64,000 bases of DNA from DTU024 sp964518875 (GTDB lineage Bacteria > Bacillota > Clostridia > Christensenellales > Aristaeellaceae): NCBI GenBank assembly GCA_964518875.1, contig CAZFHI010000002.1, positions 62,001 through 126,000 on the forward strand. The letters run 5' to 3'. Position numbers and translations under genes: made by a program. The notes beneath the pieces were generated by a model. It was not told the origin of the DNA. It worked only from the letters and a program-made list of their open reading frames with translations, and searched no databases. Positions 26,416 to 37,199 of the stretch are shown here, piece after piece (the stretch's first letter is position 1; each line of letters starts with the position of its first letter).

Positions 26416-28116
26416 ATGACAAAATTTAAAGACATGAAGTATGAGCGCCCTAAATATGACGAGCTTTTGCAAAAAGGCTTGAAGATGGCGGAAAACGTTA
26501 AAAATGCCGAAAGCTTTGAAGAAAGCCTGAAAAACTATATGGAGCTTGACAAAATGGAAAGCTACATAGACACAATGGCAAGCCTTTGCTACGTTCGCGC
26601 CTCTATAAACACAAACGACGCTTTCTACAAAAAGGAAGAGGATGTTTTAAACGAAAAGGCGCCGGCGCTTAACGCAGTTTCCACTGCGGCCGCGCGCGCC
26701 GTTGTAGAAGGCAAATACAAAAAGGACTATGAAAACAAGTTCGGACAGAATATGCTTAAAAAGTTAGAGATTTCGCTTAAGACATTCAAGCCCGAAATAG
26801 TTGAGGACTTAGTTGAAGAAAACAAGCTGTCGACAGAATATGAATCCCTTATAGCTTCGGCGCAGGTGAAGTTTAACGGCGGCACATACAATTTAGCGGG
26901 CTTGGGCCCGTTCAATGAGTCAAAGGACCGCGAAACGCGCCATAAGGCGAACGACGCTTTATGGGGCTGGCTCGCAGACCACCAGGATAAGCTTGATGAA
27001 ATTTATGACAGGCTAGTAAAGGTACGCACGCGCATAGGCAAAAAGCTCGGCTTTGATAACTTTATTCCCGTAGCTTACGCGAGAATGGGCAGGACCGATT
27101 GGGACTTAAACGACGCCCGCGTGTACCGCGACCAGATAGCGCAATCCGTCGTTCCGTTTGCTCAGGAGCTGTACCGCGCGCAGAGCAGGCGCTTAGGCAT
27201 AGACGACATGAAGAACTTCGACTATAACTTAGAGTTCCCGTCCGGCAACCCTGAACCTATGGGCGATGAAGCCTATCTTGTTCCAAGGGCTCTTAAAATG
27301 TATAAGGAACTGTCCAAGGAAACGGGAGAGTTCTTCCAGATGATGGTTGACGACGAGCTTATGGACCTTACCACAAAGCCCGGCAAGCGCGGCGGCGGTT
27401 TTACAACCGGCTTCCCGGATTACGGCGCCCCGTTCATATTCAGCAACTTTAACGGCACTTCAGGAGATATAGACGTTTTGACTCATGAAGCGGGGCACGC
27501 CTTTAACTCCTATCTGCAAAGAGACGTAAGGCCTTTGAAGCTTATAGACATGACTATGGAAGTAGCGGAAACGCATTCCATGAGCATGGAATTTTTCACA
27601 CACCCATGGATGAAAGAGTTTTTTGGCGACGATGCGGAAAAATATTACTACGCGCATGTTTGCGACGCTGTTAAGTTCCTGCCCTACGGGGCCTCCGTTG
27701 ACGAATTCCAGGAATGGGTATATCTGAACCCTGAAAAAACGCCTGAGGAGCGCCGCAGGAAATACCGCGAACTTGAGCGCAAATACCTGCCGCACCTTGA
27801 CTACAACGGCTTTGAATACCTTGAAAACGGCGGACGCTGGCAAAAGCAGGCCCATATATATTCCCTCCCGTTCTATTATCTTGACTATACGCTGTCGCAG
27901 GTGTGCGCATTCCAGTATTTCGTATGGGACAGAAAAGACCATAAAGCCGCGTGGGAAAGCTACTTAAACTGCTGCAGGCGCTCGGGCTTCGTGCCTTTTA
28001 AAGAGCTTGTTAAAGAATGCGGCCTTAAGAGCCCGTTTGAAAAAGGATGCATAGACTCTGTAATACCAGGGCTTAAGGAATTCCTGTCTTCGTTGGATAT
28101 GGATAAGATTAAGTGA
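26416..28116 (+). CDS. Oligoendopeptidase, M3 family (PepF-like)
   Basis: A 566-residue cytoplasmic zinc peptidase that cleaves oligopeptides. The zinc motif is DVLTHEAGHAFNSYL and the third ligand region is MEVAETHSMSMEFF. The N-terminal lobe is shorter than in classical PepF (about 600), as is usual in the M3 subfamily from Clostridia. It follows the zinc-ribbon gene by 15 bases with GAAAGGA as ribosome site, so it is on the same transcript. Its stop overlaps the next start (GTGA). Confidence 0.95.
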   Translation: MTKFKDMKYERPKYDELLQKGLKMAENVKNAESFEESLKNYMELDKMESYIDTMASLCYVRASINTNDAFYKKEEDVLNEKAPALNAVSTAAARAVVEGKYKKDYENKFGQNMLKKLEISLKTFKPEIVEDLVEENKLSTEYESLIASAQVKFNGGTYNLAGLGPFNESKDRETRHKANDALWGWLADHQDKLDEIYDRLVKVRTRIGKKLGFDNFIPVAYARMGRTDWDLNDARVYRDQIAQSVVPFAQELYRAQSRRLGIDDMKNFDYNLEFPSGNPEPMGDEAYLVPRALKMYKELSKETGEFFQMMVDDELMDLTTKPGKRGGGFTTGFPDYGAPFIFSNFNGTSGDIDVLTHEAGHAFNSYLQRDVRPLKLIDMTMEVAETHSMSMEFFTHPWMKEFFGDDAEKYYYAHVCDAVKFLPYGASVDEFQEWVYLNPEKTPEERRRKYRELERKYLPHLDYNGFEYLENGGRWQKQAHIYSLPFYYLDYTLSQVCAFQYFVWDRKDHKAAWESYLNCCRRSGFVPFKELVKECGLKSPFEKGCIDSVIPGLKEFLSSLDMDKIK

Positions 28117-29486
28117 GGGATTTAAAAAAACATAAAGTAAGCGTTCAGGATATGGCGGCCTGCCGTGAAAAGCGCGCAGGCCGCCAAATTGAACTGCTCA
28201 AAAAATACGGCGGCGCGCTTATATCCTTTACGCTTAACATACCCGGGGAAATCAAGCAAAGCGATATGATATACAAGGCTTTTAAGCTTGCGGAAGAAAA
28301 AATTTTCGATAGGCTTGAATACCTTAAGATTCCTATATTGTTTTCACAGGAAATAAATGCATTTACCGGAAACGAGCTGTTCATAAGCGTAGACGAAGAC
28401 CCCGTTAAGCTTAAAAAAGCGCTGTGTCCTTTGGAAGAAACCTCGCAGTTCGGCAGGCTTTTGGACATAGACGTAATTAAGAGCGATTTAAGCAAGGTAT
28501 CCCGCAGTGAAATTAACCTGCCTGAAAGACAGTGCATAGTATGTTCGCTGCCTGTTTCAGCCTGCGCGCCCCAGAGAAGGCACAGCCTGGAAACGCTTGT
28601 AAATAAAACGAGAGACATTATATATAAAGCCTTATGCGATGATACGGCAGACGCTGTGTCTTTGGCGGCACAAAGAGCGCTGCTGCTTGAAAGCATAACA
28701 AGCCCCAAGCCCGGCCTTGTGGACAGGTTTAATTCAGGCGCCCATAAGAATATGGATCTGGACACCTTCTGCCTGAGCGCAAACGCCCTTTTGCCGTACT
28801 TTAGAAGCTGCGCTGAGGAAGGCATAAAATCTCATGACGTTAAAGCTTTAATGCCGCGCTTAAGAAGCCTTGGTCTTTTAGCGGAACAAAGCATGTACAT
28901 AGCTACAAACGGCGTAAACACGCACAAGGGAGCCTTGTACGGTCTTGGGATACTGTGCGCCGCGGCAGCGCATGTGTTTTTTTATGAAGACAGCTTTTGC
29001 TCGGATCAACTTTTTCATACCGCTAAAGAAATCGCAAAGGATGAAATTCAGAATATAAAAAATTTGCATGGTGAAGATGCAAATACGGGCGGTGTAAAAC
29101 AATACAAAAGCTTAGGGCTCTCAGGTGCAAGAGGCGAAGCCGCTGAAGGCTTTCCGTCCGTTAAAAATATAGCTCTTCCCGCGTTTAAAAGCTGTATTAA
29201 AAAGTCCTGGTCTTTTAACAAGGCCGGCGCATACACGCTTATAGTTCTTTTAGCCAACGTTTTTGACAGCAATATAATAAGGCGTAAAGGCTTTGAAAAA
29301 GAAATAGAAATACAGAAGCTGGCTAAAAAGCTACTTGATGAAGAATTTACAATAGAAAAAATTATAGCCTTGGATAAGCGGTTTATAGAAGAAAACATAA
29401 GCCCAGGCGGCTGCGCGGACTTGCTAAGCTTCACCTATTTCGCGTATATGCTTGAAACAGAGAAAAGCTGCAACAGTTTTTTATAG
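28113..29486 (+). CDS. CitX-CitG fusion for the citrate lyase prosthetic group
   Basis: 457 residues, GTG start overlapping the peptidase stop. The N-terminal part (about 1-175) is CitX, the transferase that attaches the prosthetic group to the citrate lyase acyl carrier protein: FGRLLDIDVI, then RQCIVCSLPVSACAPQRRHS. The C-terminal part (about 180-455) is CitG, which makes triphosphoribosyl-dephospho-CoA: SPKPGLVDRFNSGAHKNMD and NGVNTHKGALYGLG. Fusion of the two occurs in some bacteria. No citrate lyase subunit gene lies in the window, so the client enzyme must be elsewhere. A terminator follows at 29572. Confidence 0.92.
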   Translation: MRDLKKHKVSVQDMAACREKRAGRQIELLKKYGGALISFTLNIPGEIKQSDMIYKAFKLAEEKIFDRLEYLKIPILFSQEINAFTGNELFISVDEDPVKLKKALCPLEETSQFGRLLDIDVIKSDLSKVSRSEINLPERQCIVCSLPVSACAPQRRHSLETLVNKTRDIIYKALCDDTADAVSLAAQRALLLESITSPKPGLVDRFNSGAHKNMDLDTFCLSANALLPYFRSCAEEGIKSHDVKALMPRLRSLGLLAEQSMYIATNGVNTHKGALYGLGILCAAAAHVFFYEDSFCSDQLFHTAKEIAKDEIQNIKNLHGEDANTGGVKQYKSLGLSGARGEAAEGFPSVKNIALPAFKSCIKKSWSFNKAGAYTLIVLLANVFDSNIIRRKGFEKEIEIQKLAKKLLDEEFTIEKIIALDKRFIEENISPGGCADLLSFTYFAYMLETEKSCNSFL

Positions 29487-29571
29487 TATTTATACTTTAA
29501 ATAAAATGGCATAAAAAGCTTCGTTCCAGTTATACCGTTTGTGTCGTATTAAGTATTAGCGCAAATTAAAG

Positions 29572-29596
29572 CGCCGGATAAATTTCCGGCGTTTTT
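29572..29596 (+). terminator. Terminator of the esterase-citXG operon
   Basis: A 7-bp GC-rich stem (CGCCGGA / TCCGGCG, 29572-29578 with 29585-29591) followed by TTTTT on the plus strand. Confidence 0.8.
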
Positions 29597-29635
29597 ATAA
29601 TGTTTATATTTAAATTAAGCGTGAATTTACATTCA

Positions 29636-30778
29636 TTAATAGCTTATAGCCGCTACAAGCCCTCCCATATTGTCTGTCGAAACGAAAAAGTCCGCAGCGT
29701 TATCGGGTATGATATGCTTCTGTTCCTGCCCGGTTTCCGGTATCCTGTATATTTCGTATTTGAGCGTTCCATTTTCAAACACCTGTATGTGCGGGTGCTC
29801 TACGAGATAGTCTATATATTCTTCCAGGCATAAACCCTTTATGTGCATAACGGCGGCGTGAGGTATGCCGACGTAGCGGTACGCGTCCATCTGCAGCCTT
29901 GCGTTTTCTATGCCTGTCGCGTAATCCTTATCCACAGTGTCAGTATACGGGTAGTTCTGCGCCGGGAAACGGAACACTATGCCGAATTTCCAGCCTTCTT
30001 TATTAAGCAGCTCCGCCTGGCTTGACTTTTGAAACTTGGTAGTATTTATAACGCTGTCGTCCCTTGAGTAAATATCCATCTGGAAGCTGAAGCCTGATTG
30101 GTAATCGCTTGTGCCCGGGAAGGAAACATTGCGCCTGGCAGCCTCTATAAGAGCGTCGCCCTGCCTGTTTGGATAGCGCTGTATTTCATTGTTCCAGTAT
30201 TCCGTCTGCTGGTTCATGGTGCGGTATCCTCCGCGGACTATATAATACTCTAAGTTGTGCTCTTCTTTAGCGTAATCCACAAAGTTTTTAAGCGCCTGTA
30301 TGGCGTTTGGAAACAGCTTGACATCTCTTCCTGATACCGGTATGCCGTAGTCCGAAACCTCCATAACGGAAACAATTTCCTTTTCGACTATGCTAAAATC
30401 CCCCGGCAGACCATGCCAGCGGTTTAAAAGCATAAGCCCGCCCTTAAGCGCGTCCACACGGTCAGTTATGACTTCAGCGCTACCTTCTACAGGATAATCG
30501 CTCATGTCAAGCACGTCCCAGCCCTCTGCTTCTGGGGTCGGCATCTCGGCTTCCGGCTTATTAGCAGCAAGCTTTTTCTGCTCGGCAACCTTTTGTTCGT
30601 ACTCGTCAATAAGCTTTTCGTTTTCAGCGTCTATCTTCGCCTGCGCATCGGCATGCTGACCTTTGTTGTATTGGTCTAACAAAAACCACGCCGCGGCAAG
30701 CAGCACCGCCAGTATAAGCAGCGCTATCATTATTTTAGTTAATTTGCGATAAGGGTCTTTCGCCTTTTCTTTTGCCAT
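29636..30778 (-). CDS. VanY-like D,D-carboxypeptidase fold protein with lost zinc ligands
   Basis: A 380-residue protein with a membrane anchor (about 14-36), a charged coiled coil with many K/E/Q (about 40-80), and a C-terminal VanY/LdcB-type domain. The fold signature is clear: VRGGYRTMNQQTEYW, WKFGIVFRFPA, YRYVG, GLCLEEYIDYL. The catalytic ligands differ: the SxHxxGxAxD motif reads SDYQSGFSFQMD near residue 222, with Tyr for His, and the second site (EPWHYRYVG in active enzymes) reads QMDAYRYVG near 299, with Ala for His. It is probably not a peptidase and may bind peptidoglycan or partner proteins. Confidence 0.8.
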   Translation of the reverse strand: MAKEKAKDPYRKLTKIMIALLILAVLLAAAWFLLDQYNKGQHADAQAKIDAENEKLIDEYEQKVAEQKKLAANKPEAEMPTPEAEGWDVLDMSDYPVEGSAEVITDRVDALKGGLMLLNRWHGLPGDFSIVEKEIVSVMEVSDYGIPVSGRDVKLFPNAIQALKNFVDYAKEEHNLEYYIVRGGYRTMNQQTEYWNNEIQRYPNRQGDALIEAARRNVSFPGTSDYQSGFSFQMDIYSRDDSVINTTKFQKSSQAELLNKEGWKFGIVFRFPAQNYPYTDTVDKDYATGIENARLQMDAYRYVGIPHAAVMHIKGLCLEEYIDYLVEHPHIQVFENGTLKYEIYRIPETGQEQKHIIPDNAADFFVSTDNMGGLVAAISY

Positions 30779-30967
30779 ATTCTTCCATCCTTTCCGCAGG
30801 CTATGCAGGATGATACCGCATTTTCGACAAGATATTTATATCAAATTTATTACAATATGTCAATATTCTTTTATACTTAGTCCAACTCAAAGCCATATAG
30901 TCCGAAAATCTTTATGCTGTTTTAAGTTGGAATAAGTATTAAGATTTTTTCCTTTTAAATGAATCGC

Positions 30968-30995
30968 AAAAAAGGCTGCAAATGCAGCCCTTTTT
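30968..30995 (-). terminator. Terminator of the EF-G paralogue
   Basis: GGCTGC / GCAGCC stem at 30974-30979 and 30984-30989, extended by A/T pairs, giving CTTTTTTGCG on the minus strand. It lies just after the EF-G-like stop codon. Confidence 0.8.
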
Positions 30996-31007
30996 GCGAA
31001 ATAATTA

Positions 31008-33074
31008 TCAGTCCTCTTCTTCCTCGTCCTTTTCCGCGCTTTCGATTACCTTCTGCGCGACGTCGTTAGGCACCTGCTCGTACCTTAAGAACTTAGCGGT
31101 ATAGCTGCCGCGCGCCTGCGTCATAGAGCGAAGATCAGTTGCATACTGCGTCATTTCGCCCATAGGTATTTCAGCGCTTACCTGCTGCTCGCCTTCGACT
31201 TCTTTCATGCCCATAATTCTGCCGCGGCGCTTTGAAATATCGCCCATTATGTCGCCCATATATTCGCTCGGTATCATTACTTCAACCTGCATAATAGGTT
31301 CAAGCAGCACGGGGCCCGCTTCTTTGCAGCCTTTCTTGTAGGATATCCTCGCGGCTGTTTTAAACGCCATTTCTGAAGAGTCCACAGGGTGGTAGCTGCC
31401 GTCGTACAGTTTTGCGTGCAGACCCACCATGGGATAACCAGCCAAGACGCCTTTCTTTATGTTTTCACGCAGACCTTTTTCTACGGAAGGTATAAAGTTT
31501 CTTGGAACGGCGCCGCCTACTACGGCATCCTCAAATTCAAACTCTATATTGGTATCGCCTATCGGGCTGTACTCTATCCACACATCGCCAAACTGGCCGT
31601 GGCCGCCCGTCTGCTTTTTATGTCTTCCCTGGGCAGACACAGTTTTGGTTATCGTTTCGCGGTAAGGTATGCGCATATCGCGCAGGTCGGCGGTGCCGCC
31701 AAACTTGCTTAAAAGCTTGCTGCTTATTACTTCCAGGTGCAGTTCTCCCTGGCCTGATAGTACGGTTTCGTTGGTTTCCGTGTTCTTTTCTATCTTTATG
31801 GAAGGATCTTCTTCCTGAAGCTTATATAATCCGCCGAAGACCTTGTCTTCTTCGCCCTGCTTAGCGGCATATACAGCCTTTGAAAAACCTGCATCGGGAT
31901 ATTTTATCTCGGGATATTTTATTATTTTGCTCTGCTCGCATAGCGTATCGCCCGTGTTAGTGGACTGCAGCTTGCTTAAAGCGCCTATGTCGCCCGCATG
32001 AAGCACGTCCGCATTTGTCTGGTTTTTCCCGCGCATTACGAACACGCCGCCGCTTTTTTCCGATGTTTCTTTGTTAGCATTGTACAATGAAGTGGAAGAC
32101 GTGAGCTTTCCGCTTGCAACCTTTACTAATGAAAGCTTGCCGACAAAGGGGTCTGAAATTGTTTTAAACACATAAGCGGAAAAAGGCTCGTTGTCGTCGC
32201 AGGGTACTTTGTTTCCTTCAGTATCTTTCATAGGCGTTTTTTCAGGGCTGTTGAGGTATTTTTTAATCACTCTGAACAAAGAGCTTATACCTATTCCATT
32301 TGCTGCAGAAACCGCTACAACAGGCACTATGCTGCCTTCCGCCATTCCTTTTAAGAATCCCTGAACTATTTCTTCATTGCTAAGCGTGCCTTCATCGAAA
32401 TATTTTTCTATAAGCGCGTCATCCGTTTCGGCTGCGGCTTCGGTAATTTCTTCCACATAGCCTGAAATTATATCTTTTAAGTTTTCGGGTACGGGAACCT
32501 CCTTCTGGTCCTTGCCGGCCCCTTCAAACGCTACGCCCTCAAGCACGTTTACAACGCCTTTGAATTCAGCGCCGTAGCCTATAGGTATAATAAGCGGCAC
32601 AACGGAACTGCCGTATTTTTCACGCAGCTCATCCAGTATTTTTTTAAAGTTGGCATGCTCTTTATCCATCTGGTTTACTATGAACATGCGCGCCACGCCT
32701 TCCCTTTCAGCCAATTTCCAGGCTTTTTCAGCGCCTACGGAAAGAGAGCCGTTGCCGCTTACGACTATTGCGCAGGTATCCACAACCTTAAGCGAGCCCA
32801 ATGCTTCGCCTATAAAGTCGAAATAGCCGGGAACATCTATAATATTAAACTTTGTGCCGCGCCACTCAACAGGCGCTACCGCGGCGCTTATTGATATTCC
32901 GCGTTTTTTTTCTTCTGCATCAAAGTCTGTAACTGTTGTGCCTTCTTCAACTTTGCCCATGCGGTCTATGTGTCCGGCAGCGTAGAGCATCGCCTCTGCC
33001 AAGGTCGTCTTGCCCTCGCTGCCATGCCCCATGAGGGCAACGTTGCGTATGTCTTTGGTCAAATATTCTGCCAT
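31008..33074 (-). CDS. Elongation factor G-like GTPase (EF-G paralogue)
   Basis: A 688-residue translational GTPase with all EF-G domains (G, II, III, IV, V), but of the paralogous EF-G-like subfamily rather than the housekeeping factor. The P-loop is GHGSEGKTT instead of AHIDAGKTT, switch II is DVPGYFDF instead of DTPGHVDF, so the catalytic histidine is Tyr, and G4 is NQMD. The domain IV region still shows KKQTGGHGQFGDV. The acidic tail is unusual. Such paralogues accompany a normal fusA elsewhere; their role is not settled and might be in ribosome stress or late translocation. Confidence 0.9.
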   Translation of the reverse strand: MAEYLTKDIRNVALMGHGSEGKTTLAEAMLYAAGHIDRMGKVEEGTTVTDFDAEEKKRGISISAAVAPVEWRGTKFNIIDVPGYFDFIGEALGSLKVVDTCAIVVSGNGSLSVGAEKAWKLAEREGVARMFIVNQMDKEHANFKKILDELREKYGSSVVPLIIPIGYGAEFKGVVNVLEGVAFEGAGKDQKEVPVPENLKDIISGYVEEITEAAAETDDALIEKYFDEGTLSNEEIVQGFLKGMAEGSIVPVVAVSAANGIGISSLFRVIKKYLNSPEKTPMKDTEGNKVPCDDNEPFSAYVFKTISDPFVGKLSLVKVASGKLTSSTSLYNANKETSEKSGGVFVMRGKNQTNADVLHAGDIGALSKLQSTNTGDTLCEQSKIIKYPEIKYPDAGFSKAVYAAKQGEEDKVFGGLYKLQEEDPSIKIEKNTETNETVLSGQGELHLEVISSKLLSKFGGTADLRDMRIPYRETITKTVSAQGRHKKQTGGHGQFGDVWIEYSPIGDTNIEFEFEDAVVGGAVPRNFIPSVEKGLRENIKKGVLAGYPMVGLHAKLYDGSYHPVDSSEMAFKTAARISYKKGCKEAGPVLLEPIMQVEVMIPSEYMGDIMGDISKRRGRIMGMKEVEGEQQVSAEIPMGEMTQYATDLRSMTQARGSYTAKFLRYEQVPNDVAQKVIESAEKDEEEED

Positions 33075-33316
33075 AAAAATACCCCTTTATCTTATATTTT
33101 TTTGAAATAATGGTGTCAAACCTTTACAACGGAGAACATTCTACCATAAATTACACGCTTGTTCAAGGGTTTGAATACGATTTAAATAAATGATACAGCG
33201 TAATTTATAAATTAAAGTGGGACGCTTTTCCGCATATTTTGTTTCATCATTAGTTTAAAAATGCAAAAAGCGCGCCCACATTAAAGCTCTTTATGAGTGT
33301 TTTATATAATTATCTT

Positions 33317-34108
33317 TTAAGCATAGCTGTGCAAGCCCTGCATAAGCGTGTTTACGCCTATGAACGTAAACATTACAAACACAAACGCCAGTATAGCAAA
33401 CCACGCCATACGCTTACCGCGCCACTTTACGCGCATTCTCTGGTGAAGATATATTGCGTAAACTATCCATGTAATAAGCGCCCAGGTTTCCTTCGGATCC
33501 CAGCTCCAAAACGTTGACCACGCCTGCTCCGCCCAGACGCAGCCTGAAAATATAACCACGCTTAGCATTAAAAAGCCAAAGCATATCAATTTATAAGACA
33601 GAGTATCAAGCTGCTTAAGATGCTGTTCGTCTGTTTTCTTTTCCAAAAAAAGGTATCTTGCCCCCAAAAGCGCCGCCACAGCAAACGCCGCATAAGAAAA
33701 CACCGCTGAACCTATGTGCAGGCCGAACCACGCGCTTTTTAACGCGGGCATCAATTCTGTTATTTCTCTTGGCTGTAAAGCGGCGTAGGACTGTATCAAA
33801 AACGCCATAGGCGTGCAAAGCGCGATAAGCCATTTCATCTGCTTTCCTTTTCTTAAGTGTAAGAAAATGCCTGAAAGCGCGACGATAAGCGCGAAAGCTG
33901 TGGCAAATTCAAATTGATTAGCCAAAGGCAGGCGCCCTGCAACAATGCCGCGCCAAATTATATAAACGCTGTGGAGCGCCACAGAAATAATAAGCAGAAC
34001 CAGCGCCGTTTTGTTTAAATTATCCTTTTTAAACACTGCTCCTGCAAATATCGCCAACGTAGACAAAAAATATAACCCTACGGTAATTGTAAAAATGGTA
34101 TTCAACAT
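33317..34108 (-). CDS. Cytochrome c biogenesis protein CcsA/ResC type (haem handling)
   Basis: A 263-residue membrane protein with eight predicted helices. The WWD haem-handling motif is STFWSWDPKETWALITW, and several conserved histidines flank it. With ResB it forms the System II complex that exports haem and attaches it to CxxCH motifs outside the membrane. Its ATG overlaps the resB stop (TAATG). It is the last gene of the cytochrome operon. Confidence 0.92.
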   Translation of the reverse strand: MLNTIFTITVGLYFLSTLAIFAGAVFKKDNLNKTALVLLIISVALHSVYIIWRGIVAGRLPLANQFEFATAFALIVALSGIFLHLRKGKQMKWLIALCTPMAFLIQSYAALQPREITELMPALKSAWFGLHIGSAVFSYAAFAVAALLGARYLFLEKKTDEQHLKQLDTLSYKLICFGFLMLSVVIFSGCVWAEQAWSTFWSWDPKETWALITWIVYAIYLHQRMRVKWRGKRMAWFAILAFVFVMFTFIGVNTLMQGLHSYA

Positions 34109-35244
34109 TACGCTTTCTCCTTTAGCTCAATACGTTTTTCTTCCGTCCAATCGCTTATATCTTTATAGCCTGCAACAGAAATCCCATCTTTTCCTTTTAA
34201 TGCTGCAACAGGGATATTGAAAAAGCAAATATAAAGTCCTACAGCTATAAGAACAAACGACAAATACAAAAGCCAAAGCGTCCATTCCGGCTGTTCCTTT
34301 ATAAGTAAGCCCGGGTAGCTTTCCGGAGGGTACATTGTATAAAACACGCCGTTGACTTCAAGCGTGGTTCCCGGATACGCAAGTCCTATTTTTTCTGTTT
34401 TTTCTCTAACCACCTGCACTTCATAAGCAGGATTTATAATTTCATCGGAACTTGAAACGCCTACGCCGTTTTCATCCTCAACTACATTGCCATACATTCT
34501 ATTATAATAAAGCCCTGTTTTATCGTCTAATGTGAGGAAAGCAGAGTCGTCAAGGCGTACAAGCTCCTCTTCTTCATGTATTCCCGTTTTTACGCCTATT
34601 ACAGCTGCGTTTGCATAGCTTTGCTGATAAACTTTGTACTTTCCTATGCGCGCAGGAGCGTTTACACGCGTTTCGAAATCCTTTGTTAATCCGTTTGGCA
34701 GCGCTGCGGTAAGCGCGCTTATATAATCCTTTTCACCGTTTTCTTTTTCAGTTGAAAAAGAATCAACGCGGAGTTTCGTGCCGTCTGATAAAACTGCGGT
34801 ATCGCCAACGAAAACAAAAATTTCATCTGTTTTAGCGTATACAAAATTGCATACGGCGGCTATTAAAAGCAGCAGAATCGCAAAATGTGTAATGAACGAA
34901 CCGTAAAATCCCCACCCAAAGCGCAGGTACGCGCCGTCATTTTGCTTTTTAAAAGCGTTTTGCTTAAGCCAGTTTCCCTGTTCATTTAAAGGAACCGGTA
35001 CCGTTAAACCAGATTCGCCTGCTTTTTTAAGCAGCGCACGTTTTGTTTTTCCTATTTTACCTACACGTATTATGGAGCATAAAATTAAATTTATACACAA
35101 CAGCACAAACAAAGCTGCAAAATACCAGCTGTGGTATATCTCATCTGCGTTCAAAGCCGTTGCAACAGCGCAAATAACAGCTATTGCTATTAGCAAAAAG
35201 ATACCAAATCGCATGGAAAGCATTAAGTGAAAAAATTTTTTCAT
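34108..35244 (-). CDS. Cytochrome c biogenesis protein ResB type
   Basis: A 378-residue membrane protein, the partner of CcsA/ResC in System II cytochrome c maturation. Three N-terminal helices, a large outer domain with beta strands, and a last helix near residue 330 fit the family. It follows the cytochrome gene across a 109-base gap with a strong hairpin, so it may be expressed less than the cytochrome. Confidence 0.88.
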   Translation of the reverse strand: MKKFFHLMLSMRFGIFLLIAIAVICAVATALNADEIYHSWYFAALFVLLCINLILCSIIRVGKIGKTKRALLKKAGESGLTVPVPLNEQGNWLKQNAFKKQNDGAYLRFGWGFYGSFITHFAILLLLIAAVCNFVYAKTDEIFVFVGDTAVLSDGTKLRVDSFSTEKENGEKDYISALTAALPNGLTKDFETRVNAPARIGKYKVYQQSYANAAVIGVKTGIHEEEELVRLDDSAFLTLDDKTGLYYNRMYGNVVEDENGVGVSSSDEIINPAYEVQVVREKTEKIGLAYPGTTLEVNGVFYTMYPPESYPGLLIKEQPEWTLWLLYLSFVLIAVGLYICFFNIPVAALKGKDGISVAGYKDISDWTEEKRIELKEKA

Positions 35245-35304
35245 ATTTTCTCCGCATTGTAAAGTGTTTCAAGAATATTTGGCGAATCTTTCACCGCGGC
35301 GCTC

Positions 35305-35334
35305 AAAAAGTCCTCGCCAAAAAGGCGAGGACTT
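35305..35334 (-). terminator. Hairpin terminator between the triheme cytochrome gene and resB
   Basis: An 11-bp perfect stem (AAGTCCTCGCC / GGCGAGGACTT, 35308-35318 with 35324-35334) with a 5-base loop. On the minus strand it is followed by TTTTT, just after the cytochrome stop codon. It may reduce readthrough into resB-ccsA. Confidence 0.8.
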
Positions 35335-35353
35335 AATATAAAGCGCTGCAAAA

Positions 35354-36880
<1,527 letters not shown>

Positions 36881-37199
36881 AATTTCCCTCTTTTCTTAAA
36901 ATTAAGCGGCTCATTTCCCGCTTTGAATTATAAGCTGTCGCCCATCTAAAACCTCTTTGAGAGCATACATCACAAAACATTTCGCTAGAGATAGAATAGC
37001 ACCTTTCACGAAAAATATCAAATTCTTTATGCAGTTTTAGAAAATGCTTTTTATTTTTAAAATGGCAATTTAAGCAAATAAATTTTAATAATATCAGCAA
37101 GCATAAAATACAAAATAAAGCATAATCAAAAACAAAATTTATATAATTATCACTAAAGCAATATAAACTGGCCAATGCTCGTCAAATAAAACGCGATGT
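36881..37199. other. Intergenic region upstream of the cytochrome gene
   Basis: A 319-base AT-rich gap between dinB and the cytochrome gene on the same strand. It should contain the cytochrome promoter. A minus-strand open frame crosses it, but its composition does not look coding. I see no clear promoter hexamers or hairpin terminator. Confidence 0.5.

Noticed and set aside
28145..28825. A minus-strand frame of 226 residues across citXG
   Set aside because: It is a shadow of the CitX-CitG gene; the plus strand has clear family motifs.
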